Origin: an uncultured Parabacteroides sp.
GTDB taxonomy: Bacteria > Bacteroidota > Bacteroidia > Bacteroidales > Tannerellaceae
Assembly: GCA_949295065.1 (NCBI GenBank)
Contig: CASFJQ010000009.1
Coordinates: 1-64,000, forward strand
Direction: 5' to 3'
Length of the DNA stretch: 64,000 bases
Shown: positions 10,038 to 18,532 of the stretch, one piece after another
How positions within the stretch are numbered: the stretch's first letter is position 1
Layout of the letters: each line of letters begins with the position of its first letter
Notes under the pieces: generated by a model
What the model was told of the DNA's origin: nothing
Databases searched by the model: none
What the model saw: only the letters and a program-made list of their open reading frames with translations
Made by a program: the position numbers and the translations under genes

Positions 10038-10090
10038 AGCTGCAAAACCGGAAAGCACAAAAGCTCATGGGTTTGCAGCTTTTTTATTTT
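10038..10090 (+). terminator. Rho-independent terminator after the PHP gene
   Basis: AGCTGCAAA (10038-10046) pairs with TTTGCAGCT (10072-10080), extended by CC/GG, and is followed by a run of T from 10080. Confidence 0.85.
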
Positions 10091-10110
10091 TCTCGTCTGT
10101 ATAAATAACT

Positions 10111-10118
10111 TACATTTG
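10111..10118 (+). promoter_or_regulatory. -7 element of the SpmAB-like gene
   Basis: TACATTTG lies 27 bp upstream of the ATG at 10146 and matches TAnnTTTG. Confidence 0.5.
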
Positions 10119-10145
10119 CAGCCATAAGACTAAACTTCTTAAAAA

Positions 10146-11381
10146 ATGGTATTGAACTATATATGGATTGGATTCTTTCTGATTGCTTTTGTGGTGGCAA
10201 TGGGAAAGCTTGTTTTTCTCGGAGATACAAATGTGTTCACTGAGATTATCAATAACACGTTCTCGTCAGCAAAAACAGGATTTGAGATTTCAATCGGTCT
10301 GACCGGCGTACTTTCTCTCTGGCTCGGCATTATGAAAATCGGAGAAAAAGGTGGAGTTATCCAGGCTTTCGCCAAACTTGCTTCTCCTGTTTTCTGCAAA
10401 CTGTTTCCGGAGATTCCCAAAGAGCATCCGGTGACGGGTTCGATATTCATGAATCTTTCAGCAAACCTGCTCGGGCTTGACAATGCTGCGACTCCGATGG
10501 GACTGAAAGCAATGCAGCAAATGCAGGAATTCAACAAGGATAAAGACACGGCAAGCAATCCGATGATTATGTTCCTTTGTATAAATGCATCGGGGCTGAC
10601 ACTGATTCCGATTACCATTATGATGTATCGTGCCCAGCTTGGCGCGGCAAATCCTTCGGATGTGTTCCTGCCAATTATGCTGGCAACTTTCACTTCAACA
10701 CTCGTTGCGATTCTTGCCGTATGCTTCAAACAGAGAATAAATATTCTGCAGAAGAATCTGATATTGTTTTTCGGTGGTCTGATAACATTAATCGGAGGTT
10801 TGGTGATTCTGTTTCGCTCAATGCCGCAAGAGGAAGTTTCTCTTTATTCCACAGTTTTTGCCAACACTCTCCTGTTTTCCATTATTTGTGGATTTATTGT
10901 AAGTGGCATCAGAAAACGCATAAACGTGTATGAAACTTTTATTGAAGGAGCAAAAGAAGGATTTCAAACAGCAATAACTATTATACCATATCTTATAGCC
11001 GTGCTAGTGGCAATAGGTGTGTTCCGAGCTTCGGGGGCGATGAATTTTGTGATTGATGCAGTAAGATTTTGTGTGGAAGCAGTCGGACTTAATTCCGATT
11101 TTGTCGAAGCCTTGCCAACAATGCTAATGAAACCATTGAGCGGAAGCGGTGCCCGCGGAATGATGCTCGACGCGATGAATACTTACGGAGCGGATTCATT
11201 CGTAGGCAGACTGGCTTCAATCGTTCAAGGTTCGAGCGATACGACTTTTTATGTGGTTGCTTTATATTACGGAAGTGTCGGCATACGAAATTCACGATAC
11301 ACAGTTTCATGCTCTTTGCTGGCAGACCTAGCCGGAGCGCTAGCTTCGATTGGACTGGCTTATCTGTTTTTCGGAAGCTGA
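10146..11381 (+). CDS. SpmA-SpmB-like nucleoside-recognition (Gate) membrane protein
   Basis: A 411-residue polytopic membrane protein that fuses two halves related to spore maturation proteins SpmA (residues ~1-200, with SANLLGLDNAATPMGLKAM) and SpmB (~220-411, with PLSGSGARGMMLDAMNTYG and IVQGSSDTTFYVVALYYGSV). Each half carries a Gate/nucleoside-recognition domain. Fused forms are common in non-sporulating Bacteroidetes, so the name does not imply sporulation. The substrate or role is unknown. It has its own promoter element and is followed 43 bp later by the HepT/MntA pair. Confidence 0.88.
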   Translation: MVLNYIWIGFFLIAFVVAMGKLVFLGDTNVFTEIINNTFSSAKTGFEISIGLTGVLSLWLGIMKIGEKGGVIQAFAKLASPVFCKLFPEIPKEHPVTGSIFMNLSANLLGLDNAATPMGLKAMQQMQEFNKDKDTASNPMIMFLCINASGLTLIPITIMMYRAQLGAANPSDVFLPIMLATFTSTLVAILAVCFKQRINILQKNLILFFGGLITLIGGLVILFRSMPQEEVSLYSTVFANTLLFSIICGFIVSGIRKRINVYETFIEGAKEGFQTAITIIPYLIAVLVAIGVFRASGAMNFVIDAVRFCVEAVGLNSDFVEALPTMLMKPLSGSGARGMMLDAMNTYGADSFVGRLASIVQGSSDTTFYVVALYYGSVGIRNSRYTVSCSLLADLAGALASIGLAYLFFGS

Positions 11382-11424
11382 CGAAACAGAAAAGACATTT
11401 CAACTACACGACTAAAAATTAAAG

Positions 11425-11874
11425 ATGGAAGAAGAATTAAAAGAAGATGTCAAAGAAGAGACAGACTATGACATCAGATGGAAACAACGTTTCAATTATT
11501 ACACTAGGGCTTTTGGCAGACTGACCGAAGCTATTACTATTATTAAACATGAGCCGAATCATTTTCTGCTCCAGGCAGGACTGATACAGACATTTGAATA
11601 TACATTCGAACTCGGATGGAAAACATTAAAGGATTATCTGGAGTCGGAAGGGTTTCATGTTTCATCACCAAAGCATGCTATCAGAAAGGCTTTTCAATGC
11701 GGATTCATTTCCGACGCAAAGCCGTGGCTGAAGGCTTTGAACGATCGTAACATGATGTCGCATTCCTACTACGAAGATGTTTCGCTTCATGTTGTTTCGG
11801 AAATACAAAACAATTATTATGACCAACTAAAAGAACTTCACGAATGGCTTGGGAATTTGGTAAGACAGGATTAG
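11425..11874 (+). CDS. hepT: HepT-like HEPN RNase toxin
   Basis: A 149-residue all-alpha protein of the HI0074 / NTase_sub_bind type. It carries the full catalytic and modification motif RX4HXY as R108-NMMS-H113-S-Y115. In characterised HepT/MntA systems the R-H pair is the RNase centre and the tyrosine is the residue AMPylated by MntA. The downstream MNT gene overlaps it by 31 bp, the usual coupling for this module. All key residues are intact, so an active toxin is expected. Older annotation would call it a nucleotidyltransferase substrate-binding protein. Charged N-terminal residues 1-15 are an unusual extension. Confidence 0.85.
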   Translation: MEEELKEDVKEETDYDIRWKQRFNYYTRAFGRLTEAITIIKHEPNHFLLQAGLIQTFEYTFELGWKTLKDYLESEGFHVSSPKHAIRKAFQCGFISDAKPWLKALNDRNMMSHSYYEDVSLHVVSEIQNNYYDQLKELHEWLGNLVRQD

Positions 11875-12191
11875 ACAGAGAAACACTGAAAGAAATTCAT
11901 AGAATTTTATACAGCTTCCCCAAAGTGAAGGAAGCTGTATTATTCGGTTCGCGAGCTAAAGGCTGCCCTAAGAAAGGTTCAGATATCGACATTGCCATTA
12001 TCGGAGATACAATAAATCTAGATGATATATCTACGATTATGGCAATATTCGAAGCATCTCTTATTCCTTTCATGATAGACATTGTTGACTACAAAGAAGT
12101 ACATAATGCCGGATTGAAGTCGCACATCGAAAGAGTTGGAATTACAATCTACAGACGCGACCTGAATATGGCAAATTATTTCTTCAACTGA
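11844..12191 (+). CDS. mntA: MntA-like minimal nucleotidyltransferase antitoxin
   Basis: A 115-residue MNT-fold protein. The signature GSX10DXD is complete: G35-S36, ten residues, D47-I-D49, within FGSRAKGCPKKGSDIDIAII. In the HepT/MntA type this enzyme adds AMP to the toxin tyrosine and neutralises it. It starts inside the last codons of hepT (31-bp overlap), consistent with translational coupling. Its last 16 bp overlap the 3' end of the convergent esterase gene. Confidence 0.85.
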   Translation: MAWEFGKTGLDRETLKEIHRILYSFPKVKEAVLFGSRAKGCPKKGSDIDIAIIGDTINLDDISTIMAIFEASLIPFMIDIVDYKEVHNAGLKSHIERVGITIYRRDLNMANYFFN

Positions 12192-12985
12192 TGCTGACGG
12201 ATGAAATCAACGGCAAGCGGGAAACCTGCGCGGCACATTGTTACGTGGTCGAAACCGTCGAGTTCGTAAATCGTAACATCAGGATGACCGACAAGTTTTA
12301 GCATTCTCCAGAAATAGGCTGTCTCCTCGTATCTGCCAAAGAGTTCTTTTTCTCTGTCGCCTGAGATTATCATAATCGGTGCGCAATCTTTTCTTATATG
12401 ATACAGAGGAGCAGTCCTGTCTATTGTTGGTTGCAACGGTTCCAGGCCTTGCTCCTTTCTGGTGGCGAAGTGTGTTATGACCTGACCGCTGAATGGAATA
12501 ATTCCTGCGAGTGAATCTGCATCTATATTATATTTCTGCAGCCACGATTTATCCAATCCAATCATATTAACCAAATATCCTCCGGCTGAATGTCCGGCAA
12601 TATATATGGAAGAAGTATCACCTCCATATTCTCCAATATTATTGAAAACCCATGCAACTGCAGCAGCGGCATCATCAACAATCTCCAAAGTTTTCACCTG
12701 TGGCGACAAACGGTATTCAACACCTACAACAATCAAACCTTCTTTCAATAATTCTTCCGGAATTTCACGGCTACCTCCTGTAAGTCCTCCTCCATGAAAC
12801 CACACCAGAACCGGAGATTTTGCTGCACATTCAGGACTGGCAATATCCAACCGGCACATTGAGTCGGCATAAGCATTGGACATTTGCGCACGATAAGGAA
12901 TGTTGCGCTTGTAGACATAATCTGAAGCTTGGGCTGTCAAAACAAACAGACAGCAAAGCATAGTTAACCAAAGTAATCGTTTCAT
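12176..12985 (-). CDS. Secreted alpha/beta-hydrolase (carboxylesterase-like)
   Basis: A 269-residue exported esterase with a signal peptide ending near TAQAS (residue 21). The oxyanion-hole motif H64-GGG and nucleophile S133 in GHSAGG match the hormone-sensitive-lipase/BD-FAE group. The acid is likely in IISGDREKE and the histidine in GFDHVTM. Such proteins remove acetyl, feruloyl or other acyl groups from glycans, but the substrate is not evident. It is convergent with mntA, with the stops overlapping by 16 bp. Family B repeat B1 lies upstream. Confidence 0.85.
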   Translation of the reverse strand: MKRLLWLTMLCCLFVLTAQASDYVYKRNIPYRAQMSNAYADSMCRLDIASPECAAKSPVLVWFHGGGLTGGSREIPEELLKEGLIVVGVEYRLSPQVKTLEIVDDAAAAVAWVFNNIGEYGGDTSSIYIAGHSAGGYLVNMIGLDKSWLQKYNIDADSLAGIIPFSGQVITHFATRKEQGLEPLQPTIDRTAPLYHIRKDCAPIMIISGDREKELFGRYEETAYFWRMLKLVGHPDVTIYELDGFDHVTMCRAGFPLAVDFIRQHQLKK

Positions 12986-13060
12986 ATCATAAAAGTTTAT
13001 TGTTAAGTAACTGTTCTGTATTACTATTATAATTTAATTTTTTCGGATTATATAAGTTAT

Positions 13061-13190
13061 GGAGTTAAAGGAGTTAAAAGGAGTAATAGGAGTTAAAGGC
13101 CAATACTATTAGAATCTTAAATCTATCGGCTTTTAACTTCTTTGCGATGCGAAGCAGAGCTTTAACTTCCCATAACTCCTTATAACTCCT
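13061..13190 (+). repeat. Family B element, copy B1
   Basis: Built of GGAGTTAAA-type words on the left and their complements (AACTCC) on the right, with core AAAGGCCAATACTATTAGAA. It occupies the esterase-ybeY gap. An inverted copy (B2) lies on the other side of ybeY. Confidence 0.85.
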
Positions 13191-13317
13191 ATTTTGAACC
13201 TATCAAAACTCAAATTTCTTTGCTCAAAGATAAAAAATCACACAAAATTATGGAAGATTTGAAAAGCAAAACGAAATAGATTAATTTCGCAGAATCAAAC
13301 TTCAAACAAATAAAAAG

Positions 13318-13749
13318 ATGGCAATTTTTTATTATTCCGAAGACATAGAACTTCCAGCCATAAACCAGGACGCAGTGAGTGGATGGGTAAGAAAAGTGGC
13401 GGAAACACATGGAAAGAAAACCGGAGATATTTCCTATATTTTCTGTTCTGATGAAAAAATACTGGAAGTAAACCGCCAGTATCTGCAGCACGATTATTAT
13501 ACGGATATTATCACTTTCGATTATACTAGCGGAAATAAAATATCCGGCGACCTGTTCATAAGTCTGGACACAGTGAAGACTAACGCTGAAAAATTCAATA
13601 CAGAATATAACGAAGAACTTCACCGTACAATAATCCACGGAATTCTTCATCTTTGCGGAATAAACGACAAAGGTCCGGGTGAAAGAGAAATTATGGAAGA
13701 AAACGAAAACAAAGCTCTTGCCATACTTCCGGAAGAATGTAAATTCTGA
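13318..13749 (+). CDS. ybeY: Endoribonuclease YbeY (rRNA maturation factor)
   Basis: A 143-residue metalloprotein involved in 16S rRNA 3'-end maturation and 70S quality control. The family zinc site HGxLHLxGxxH appears as H107-GILH111-LCGIND117: the third metal ligand is Asp117 rather than His. As I recall, an Asp here is usual in Bacteroidetes YbeY. The upstream conserved part includes NRQYLQHDYYTDIITFDY. The gene is bracketed by inverted family B copies B1 and B2 and is followed by mnmG. Confidence 0.9.
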   Translation: MAIFYYSEDIELPAINQDAVSGWVRKVAETHGKKTGDISYIFCSDEKILEVNRQYLQHDYYTDIITFDYTSGNKISGDLFISLDTVKTNAEKFNTEYNEELHRTIIHGILHLCGINDKGPGEREIMEENENKALAILPEECKF

Positions 13750-13760
13750 TTATATATTAT

Positions 13761-13923
13761 AGGAAGGAGTTATATGGAGTTATAGGAAGTAAATGCTATG
13801 CTTCGCAACGCCGGGAAGTTAAAGGCCGAAAGATTTAAGATACTAAATGGTATTGGCCTTTGACTCCTATTACTCCTTTTAACTCCATTAACTCCATAAA
13901 TTTCTAAATACTCCTTTTACTCC
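13761..13923 (-). repeat. Family B element, copy B2 (inverted relative to B1)
   Basis: Its reverse complement matches B1 through the arms and also through the core (AAAGGCCAATACCATTTAGT), so the two are true inverted copies flanking ybeY. It begins 12 bp past the ybeY stop. Confidence 0.85.
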
Positions 13924-13929
13924 AAAATA

Positions 13930-13965
13930 TAGGTCCGAACCTACGCGCCTGTAGGTTCGGACCTA
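13930..13965. repeat. Perfect 15-bp hairpin (family E)
   Basis: TAGGTCCGAACCTAC, a 6-nt loop, then GTAGGTTCGGACCTA. A partial echo, TAGGTTCGGCCCTGC, follows near 13997-14011. It is GC-richer than its surroundings and has no T tract, so a plain terminator is unlikely. It lies within the 426-bp ybeY-mnmG gap. Confidence 0.8.
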
Positions 13966-14138
13966 CGTCTAAATATATACGGCCCCACGCAAGATTAGGT
14001 TCGGCCCTGCAAAAAACGGATTCGAAGTCTCCAAAACTTTTGTTCGAAGATATTTCATACCACAAACCACAAATACTGCTACCCGCCGAGGATTCCATAA
14101 AAAAGAATAAGAGCAATGGTTGTCTGCTCCATCTTAAC

Positions 14139-14146
14139 TATCTTTG
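14139..14146 (+). promoter_or_regulatory. -7 promoter element of mnmG
   Basis: TATCTTTG (TAnnTTTG), 29 bp upstream of the mnmG ATG. Confidence 0.55.
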
Positions 14147-14175
14147 CAAAAGAATAAAAAACAGAAAAATATACG

Positions 14176-16053
14176 ATGATTTTCAATTACGATGTAATAG
14201 TTGTCGGAGCCGGACATGCCGGTTGTGAAGCAGCAGCTGCGGCAGCTAATCTAGGCTCGAAGACTTTGCTCATCACAATGGACATGAACAAGATTGCCCA
14301 GATGAGCTGTAATCCGGCTGTTGGTGGTATTGCAAAAGGTCAAATCGTTAGAGAGATTGATGCCTTGGGCGGACAGATGGGTATAGTGACAGACCGCACA
14401 GCCATCCAATTCCGTATGCTTAACAGAAGTAAAGGCCCTGCAATGTGGAGCCCGAGAGCGCAAAGCGACCGTGCCCGTTTCATCGAATGCTGGAGAGGTA
14501 TTTTGGAAAACACTCCTAATCTGTCCATATGGCAGGATATGGTTCACGAGCTGTTGATGGACGGTAATCGTGTTGTTGGTGTGAAAACAGGAATGGGCGT
14601 GGAATTTCATGCCGGAGCTGTTGTTCTGACAAACGGAACTTTCCTGAACGGATTGATGCATATCGGACGCACACAAATCAAAGGTGGACGAATCTCTGAA
14701 CCTGCAGCTACTGGTTTGACTGAGCAATTGGTTTCTCTCGGTATTAAATCCGACAGAATGAAAACGGGAACACCAGTTCGCATTGATGCACGAAGCGTTC
14801 ATTTCGATGAAATGGAAGTGCAGCCCGGAGAAAATGATTTTCACAAATTCTCCTATATGGATAATGTACATCGTGAGCTGAAACAACTATGCTGCTGGAC
14901 TTGCTTCACAAACGAACGTTGTCATGAGATTTTACGCGAAGGTTTGCCTGATTCTCCTCTTTACAACGGACAGATAAAAAGTATTGGTCCGAGATATTGC
15001 CCAAGTATCGAAACTAAAATTGTAACATTCGCAGACAAGACACAACACCAGTTGTTCCTGGAACCGGAAGGTGAAAACACAACAGAATTATACTTGAACG
15101 GTTTCTCATCTTCTCTCCCGCTTGATGTTCAGCTTCGGGCTTTACAGGCAATTCCTGCATTCCGCGATGTTCAGATATTCCGTCCGGGTTATGCAATAGA
15201 ATACGATTTCTTCGACCCGACACAATTAAACCATAATCTGGAGACAAAGCAAATCAAGAATCTTTTCTTTGCCGGACAGATAAACGGAACAACAGGATAT
15301 GAAGAAGCTGGCGGACAAGGCTTGGTAGCCGGAATAAATGCTCATATTAATTGCCACGGCGGAGAGCCTTTCATCCTTGGACGTGACGAAGCATATATCG
15401 GAGTGCTTATCGACGACTTGGTGACTAAAGGAGTTGACGAGCCATATCGTATGTTTACATCAAGAGCTGAATACAGAATTTTGCTTCGACAGGATGATGC
15501 AGATATGCGACTCACTGAAAAATCATACAATCTTGGCTTGGCAAAAGCAGACAGATATAGATTGCTAAATGAGAAAAAAGAGAGCCGCGATGCGTTGATT
15601 AATTTCTGTGCTAACTATTCTATCAAACCTCAATACATAAATGATGGTTTGGAAAAGTTGGGAACAACTCCCCTTGCTCACGGATGCAAACTTGAGACTT
15701 TGGTTCTTCGTCCGCAGCTCAACCTTACAAATCTTGCAGAACTGGTTCCGGCACTCAAAGCAGAACTGGACAAAGTTCCGGAAAGCAGAAAAGATGAAAT
15801 TATTGAAGCTGCAGAAATCCTGATAAAATATAGCGGCTACATTAAGCGCGAACAAGTAATCGCAGACAAAATAAACCGTCTGGAGAATATACGAATCAAA
15901 GGCAAGTTCGACTATATGTCTATCCAATCATTATCGACAGAAGCAAGGCAGAAGTTGACGAGAATAGACCCGGAGACGATAGCTCAGGCAAGCCGAATCC
16001 CAGGCATATCTCCTAACGATATAAACATCTTGCTGGTCCTTCTCGGAAGATAA
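14176..16053 (+). CDS. mnmG: tRNA uridine-5-carboxymethylaminomethyl synthase MnmG
   Basis: A 625-residue FAD enzyme (GidA). With MnmE it installs the cmnm5 group on the wobble uridine of tRNAs. The Rossmann motif VGAGHAGCEAA is at residues 11-21. The family signatures GGIAKGQIVREIDALGG and GQINGTTGYEEAGGQGLVAG are present. The C-terminal helical domain (about 545-625) binds MnmE and tRNA. Length is typical. It has its own promoter element and is followed after 85 bp by uvrC, with a parS site in the gap. Confidence 0.97.
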   Translation: MIFNYDVIVVGAGHAGCEAAAAAANLGSKTLLITMDMNKIAQMSCNPAVGGIAKGQIVREIDALGGQMGIVTDRTAIQFRMLNRSKGPAMWSPRAQSDRARFIECWRGILENTPNLSIWQDMVHELLMDGNRVVGVKTGMGVEFHAGAVVLTNGTFLNGLMHIGRTQIKGGRISEPAATGLTEQLVSLGIKSDRMKTGTPVRIDARSVHFDEMEVQPGENDFHKFSYMDNVHRELKQLCCWTCFTNERCHEILREGLPDSPLYNGQIKSIGPRYCPSIETKIVTFADKTQHQLFLEPEGENTTELYLNGFSSSLPLDVQLRALQAIPAFRDVQIFRPGYAIEYDFFDPTQLNHNLETKQIKNLFFAGQINGTTGYEEAGGQGLVAGINAHINCHGGEPFILGRDEAYIGVLIDDLVTKGVDEPYRMFTSRAEYRILLRQDDADMRLTEKSYNLGLAKADRYRLLNEKKESRDALINFCANYSIKPQYINDGLEKLGTTPLAHGCKLETLVLRPQLNLTNLAELVPALKAELDKVPESRKDEIIEAAEILIKYSGYIKREQVIADKINRLENIRIKGKFDYMSIQSLSTEARQKLTRIDPETIAQASRIPGISPNDINILLVLLGR

Positions 16054-16063
16054 ACCTCATATG

Positions 16064-16079
16064 TGTTCCACGTGAAACA
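16064..16079. promoter_or_regulatory. parS: parS-like ParB binding site
   Basis: TGTTCCACGTGAAACA matches the widely conserved chromosomal parS consensus TGTTNCACGTGAAACA at all 16 positions. It is intergenic, 11 bp past the mnmG stop and upstream of uvrC. parS sites normally cluster around the replication origin and load the ParB partition complex. No parA/parB genes are in the window. Confidence 0.8.
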
Positions 16080-16138
16080 TTACTTTAACAAGAACACATA
16101 ACTTGCTGATTATGGCATTTTAAATTAGAAAAAAGTAA

Positions 16139-17950
16139 ATGAATAAAGAATCTGCGGAACATATAAAAAGCATATTGGCAGTAATCCCGGAAAAGCCGGG
16201 ATGCTACCAATACTTCGACAGCAACGGAACTATTATATACGTCGGGAAAGCTAAAAACTTAAAGAGACGTGTTTCATCTTACTTTAATAAAGAACACGAC
16301 AGCAACAAGACAAGAGTTCTCGTAAAACAAATCCGGGATATAAAATATATTGTTGTAGATACGGAAGAAGATGCCCTACTTTTGGAGAATAATCTAATCA
16401 AGCAATACAGGCCGAGATACAACGTCCTGTTGAAAGATGACAAAACTTATCCGTCAATTGTAGTAAAGAACGAATATTTTCCAAGAGTATATCAAACCAG
16501 AAATATCGTCAGAGACGGCTCAAGATATTACGGTCCCTACCCTTCAGTTTACACAGCAAAATTAATGCTGCAATTAATAAAGGAACTTTATCCGATTCGT
16601 ACTTGCAAGCATTCGCTGACTCCGGAAAGTATTCGCGAAGGTAAATATAAAGTCTGCTTGGAATATCATATAAAACGATGCAAAGGCCCGTGCGAAGGTT
16701 TGCAAACTATGGAAGAATACCAGCAAAACATTTCCGAGATAAAGGAAATTCTCCGAGGTAATATTTCTCAAGTAAGCAAACTTCTTTATGACGAAATGCA
16801 GAAACTAGCGTCGGAACTTAAGTTTGAAGAAGCGCAGAAAGTAAAACTTAAATACGAAGCTATCGAGAATTACAGATCAAAATCTACAGTAGTTCCTCCG
16901 ATGCTTCACAATCTGGATGTTTTTTCTATTACGGAAAACGACAATTCTGCATACATTAATTATATGCATATTGGTAATGGTGCAATTGTTCAGGCATACA
17001 CTTTCGAATATAAAAAACGTCTTGAAGAAACTAAGGAAGAACTTCTGGCTCTCGGTATCGTTGAAATGAGAGAGAGATTCAAAAGCCGGGCAAAAGAGAT
17101 TATTGTTCCGTTCGAAATAGATATAGAAATGGAAGGCGTAAGCTTTACCATTCCACAACGAGGAGACAAAAAGAAATTGCTGGAGCTTTCGGAGATGAAC
17201 GGCAAACAATATAAAATAGACAAGCTGAAACAAGCAGAAAAATTGAATCCGGAACAGCGAAACACAAGACTTCTGAAAGAGATTCAAGATGCGTTGCACT
17301 TGCCAAAATTGCCTGTTCATATCGAATGTTTCGACAATTCGAATATTCAGGGAAGTGATGCCGTTGCTGCTTGCGTTGTATTCAAAATGGCGAAACCATC
17401 GAAGAATGATTATAGGAAATATAATATAAAGACAGTTGTCGGTCCTGACGATTATGCTTCAATGAAGGAAGTTGTCCGACGCAGATACAGCAGGGCAAAA
17501 GAAGAGAATCTTCCTCTTCCGGATTTGATTATTACCGATGGTGGAAAAGGACAAATGGAAGTTGTCCGTTCAGTTATTGAAGACGAGCTTAATCTGAATA
17601 TACCGATAGCAGGTTTGGCAAAAGACGGAAAACATCGTACAGCAGAACTTTTGTTTGGCTTCCCTCCCGTTACAGTTGGAATGCAGCTTAACAGTCCGCT
17701 GTTTCATTTGCTCACCAGAATGCAGGACGAAGTTCACCGGTTTGCCATAACATTCCATAAAGATAAGCGAAGCAAAAACCAGACACGCTCTGAACTTGAT
17801 ACGATAAAAGGTGTTGGAGAAAAAACAAAAACTGCTCTGTTGAAACACTTCAAAAGTGTGAAACGTATCAAAGAGGCTTCATTTGAAGATCTCAAAGAAG
17901 TGGTCGGTGAAGCAAAAGCAAAAGTCATAAAAGAGAGTTTATCTAAATAA
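16139..17950 (+). CDS. uvrC: Excinuclease ABC subunit C
   Basis: A 603-residue dual-incision nuclease of nucleotide excision repair. The N-terminal GIY-YIG domain (residues ~15-95) has KPGCYQYFD and IIYVGKAKNLKRRVSSYF. A UVR UvrB-binding motif lies near 200-235 (LASELKFEEAQKVKLKYEAI). The RNase H-like endonuclease domain includes IECFDNSNIQG and IITDGGKGQ. Two helix-hairpin-helix motifs close the protein (IKGVGEKTKTALL). All parts are present. It forms an apparent operon with dtd 20 bp downstream. Confidence 0.97.
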   Translation: MNKESAEHIKSILAVIPEKPGCYQYFDSNGTIIYVGKAKNLKRRVSSYFNKEHDSNKTRVLVKQIRDIKYIVVDTEEDALLLENNLIKQYRPRYNVLLKDDKTYPSIVVKNEYFPRVYQTRNIVRDGSRYYGPYPSVYTAKLMLQLIKELYPIRTCKHSLTPESIREGKYKVCLEYHIKRCKGPCEGLQTMEEYQQNISEIKEILRGNISQVSKLLYDEMQKLASELKFEEAQKVKLKYEAIENYRSKSTVVPPMLHNLDVFSITENDNSAYINYMHIGNGAIVQAYTFEYKKRLEETKEELLALGIVEMRERFKSRAKEIIVPFEIDIEMEGVSFTIPQRGDKKKLLELSEMNGKQYKIDKLKQAEKLNPEQRNTRLLKEIQDALHLPKLPVHIECFDNSNIQGSDAVAACVVFKMAKPSKNDYRKYNIKTVVGPDDYASMKEVVRRRYSRAKEENLPLPDLIITDGGKGQMEVVRSVIEDELNLNIPIAGLAKDGKHRTAELLFGFPPVTVGMQLNSPLFHLLTRMQDEVHRFAITFHKDKRSKNQTRSELDTIKGVGEKTKTALLKHFKSVKRIKEASFEDLKEVVGEAKAKVIKESLSK

Positions 17951-17970
17951 TTAAATTGATACAGGAAATC

Positions 17971-18423
17971 ATGAGAACAGTTATTCAACGTGTAAAATAT
18001 GCTTCCGTTACTATCGACGGAAACTTGAAATCTAAAATTGGAAAAGGTTTACTTATTCTAGTCGGTATTGAAGACAGAGATACACAGGAAGACATAGACT
18101 GGCTTTGCAAGAAGATTTGTGCGCTTAGAATTTTTGACGATGAAAACGGTGTAATGAACCGTTCGGTTACTGACATTGACGGAGAAATTCTTGTGGTAAG
18201 TCAGTTTACTTTGCACGCTTCAACAAAGAAAGGAAACCGTCCTTCATATATCAAAGCTTCGAAACCTGATTTTGCAATTCCGATGTATGAGAAGTTTTGC
18301 GATGAAATGAGCATTAATTTAGGTAAACAAGTTCAGACTGGAACATTCGGTGCAGATATGAAAGTGGAGCTTTTGAACGATGGACCGGTAACTATTTTGA
18401 TAGATTCGCAGAATAAAGAGTAG
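17971..18423 (+). CDS. dtd: D-aminoacyl-tRNA deacylase
   Basis: A 150-residue cytoplasmic proofreading enzyme that hydrolyses D-aminoacyl and glycyl-tRNA mischarged products. I choose the ATG at 17971 (MRTVIQRVKYASVTIDG), the family's canonical start; an in-frame ATG at 17956 would add five residues. The active-site SQFTLHAS motif and the Gly-cisPro loop (KKGNRPSY) are present, together with LNDGPVTILID at the C-terminus. It lies 20 bp after uvrC and is separated from the MazG-like gene by family A copy A2. Confidence 0.95.
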   Translation: MRTVIQRVKYASVTIDGNLKSKIGKGLLILVGIEDRDTQEDIDWLCKKICALRIFDDENGVMNRSVTDIDGEILVVSQFTLHASTKKGNRPSYIKASKPDFAIPMYEKFCDEMSINLGKQVQTGTFGADMKVELLNDGPVTILIDSQNKE

Positions 18424-18528
18424 TAACAGATACGAGGGAACAAGGGAACGAGTTGACAAGGTTTTTATAGAATCTAAGATAATAATCTTGTCAACTTGTT
18501 AACTCGTCAACTCGTCCCCTAAACAAAC
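18424..18528. repeat. Family A palindrome, copy A2
   Basis: Left arm words GGGAACAAGGGAACGAGTTG and right arm CTTGTCAACTTGTTAACTCG on either side of a 24-bp unique centre. It fills the whole dtd to MazG-like gap of co-directional genes. Confidence 0.9.
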
Positions 18529-18532
18529 ATCT

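Noticed and set aside
10146..11381. Evidence for sporulation
   Set aside because: SpmA/SpmB-like fusions are common in non-sporulating Bacteroidetes.
13210..13650. Minus-strand 146-residue frame opposite ybeY
   Set aside because: It overlaps a well-supported conserved gene and shows no recognisable family; a shadow frame.
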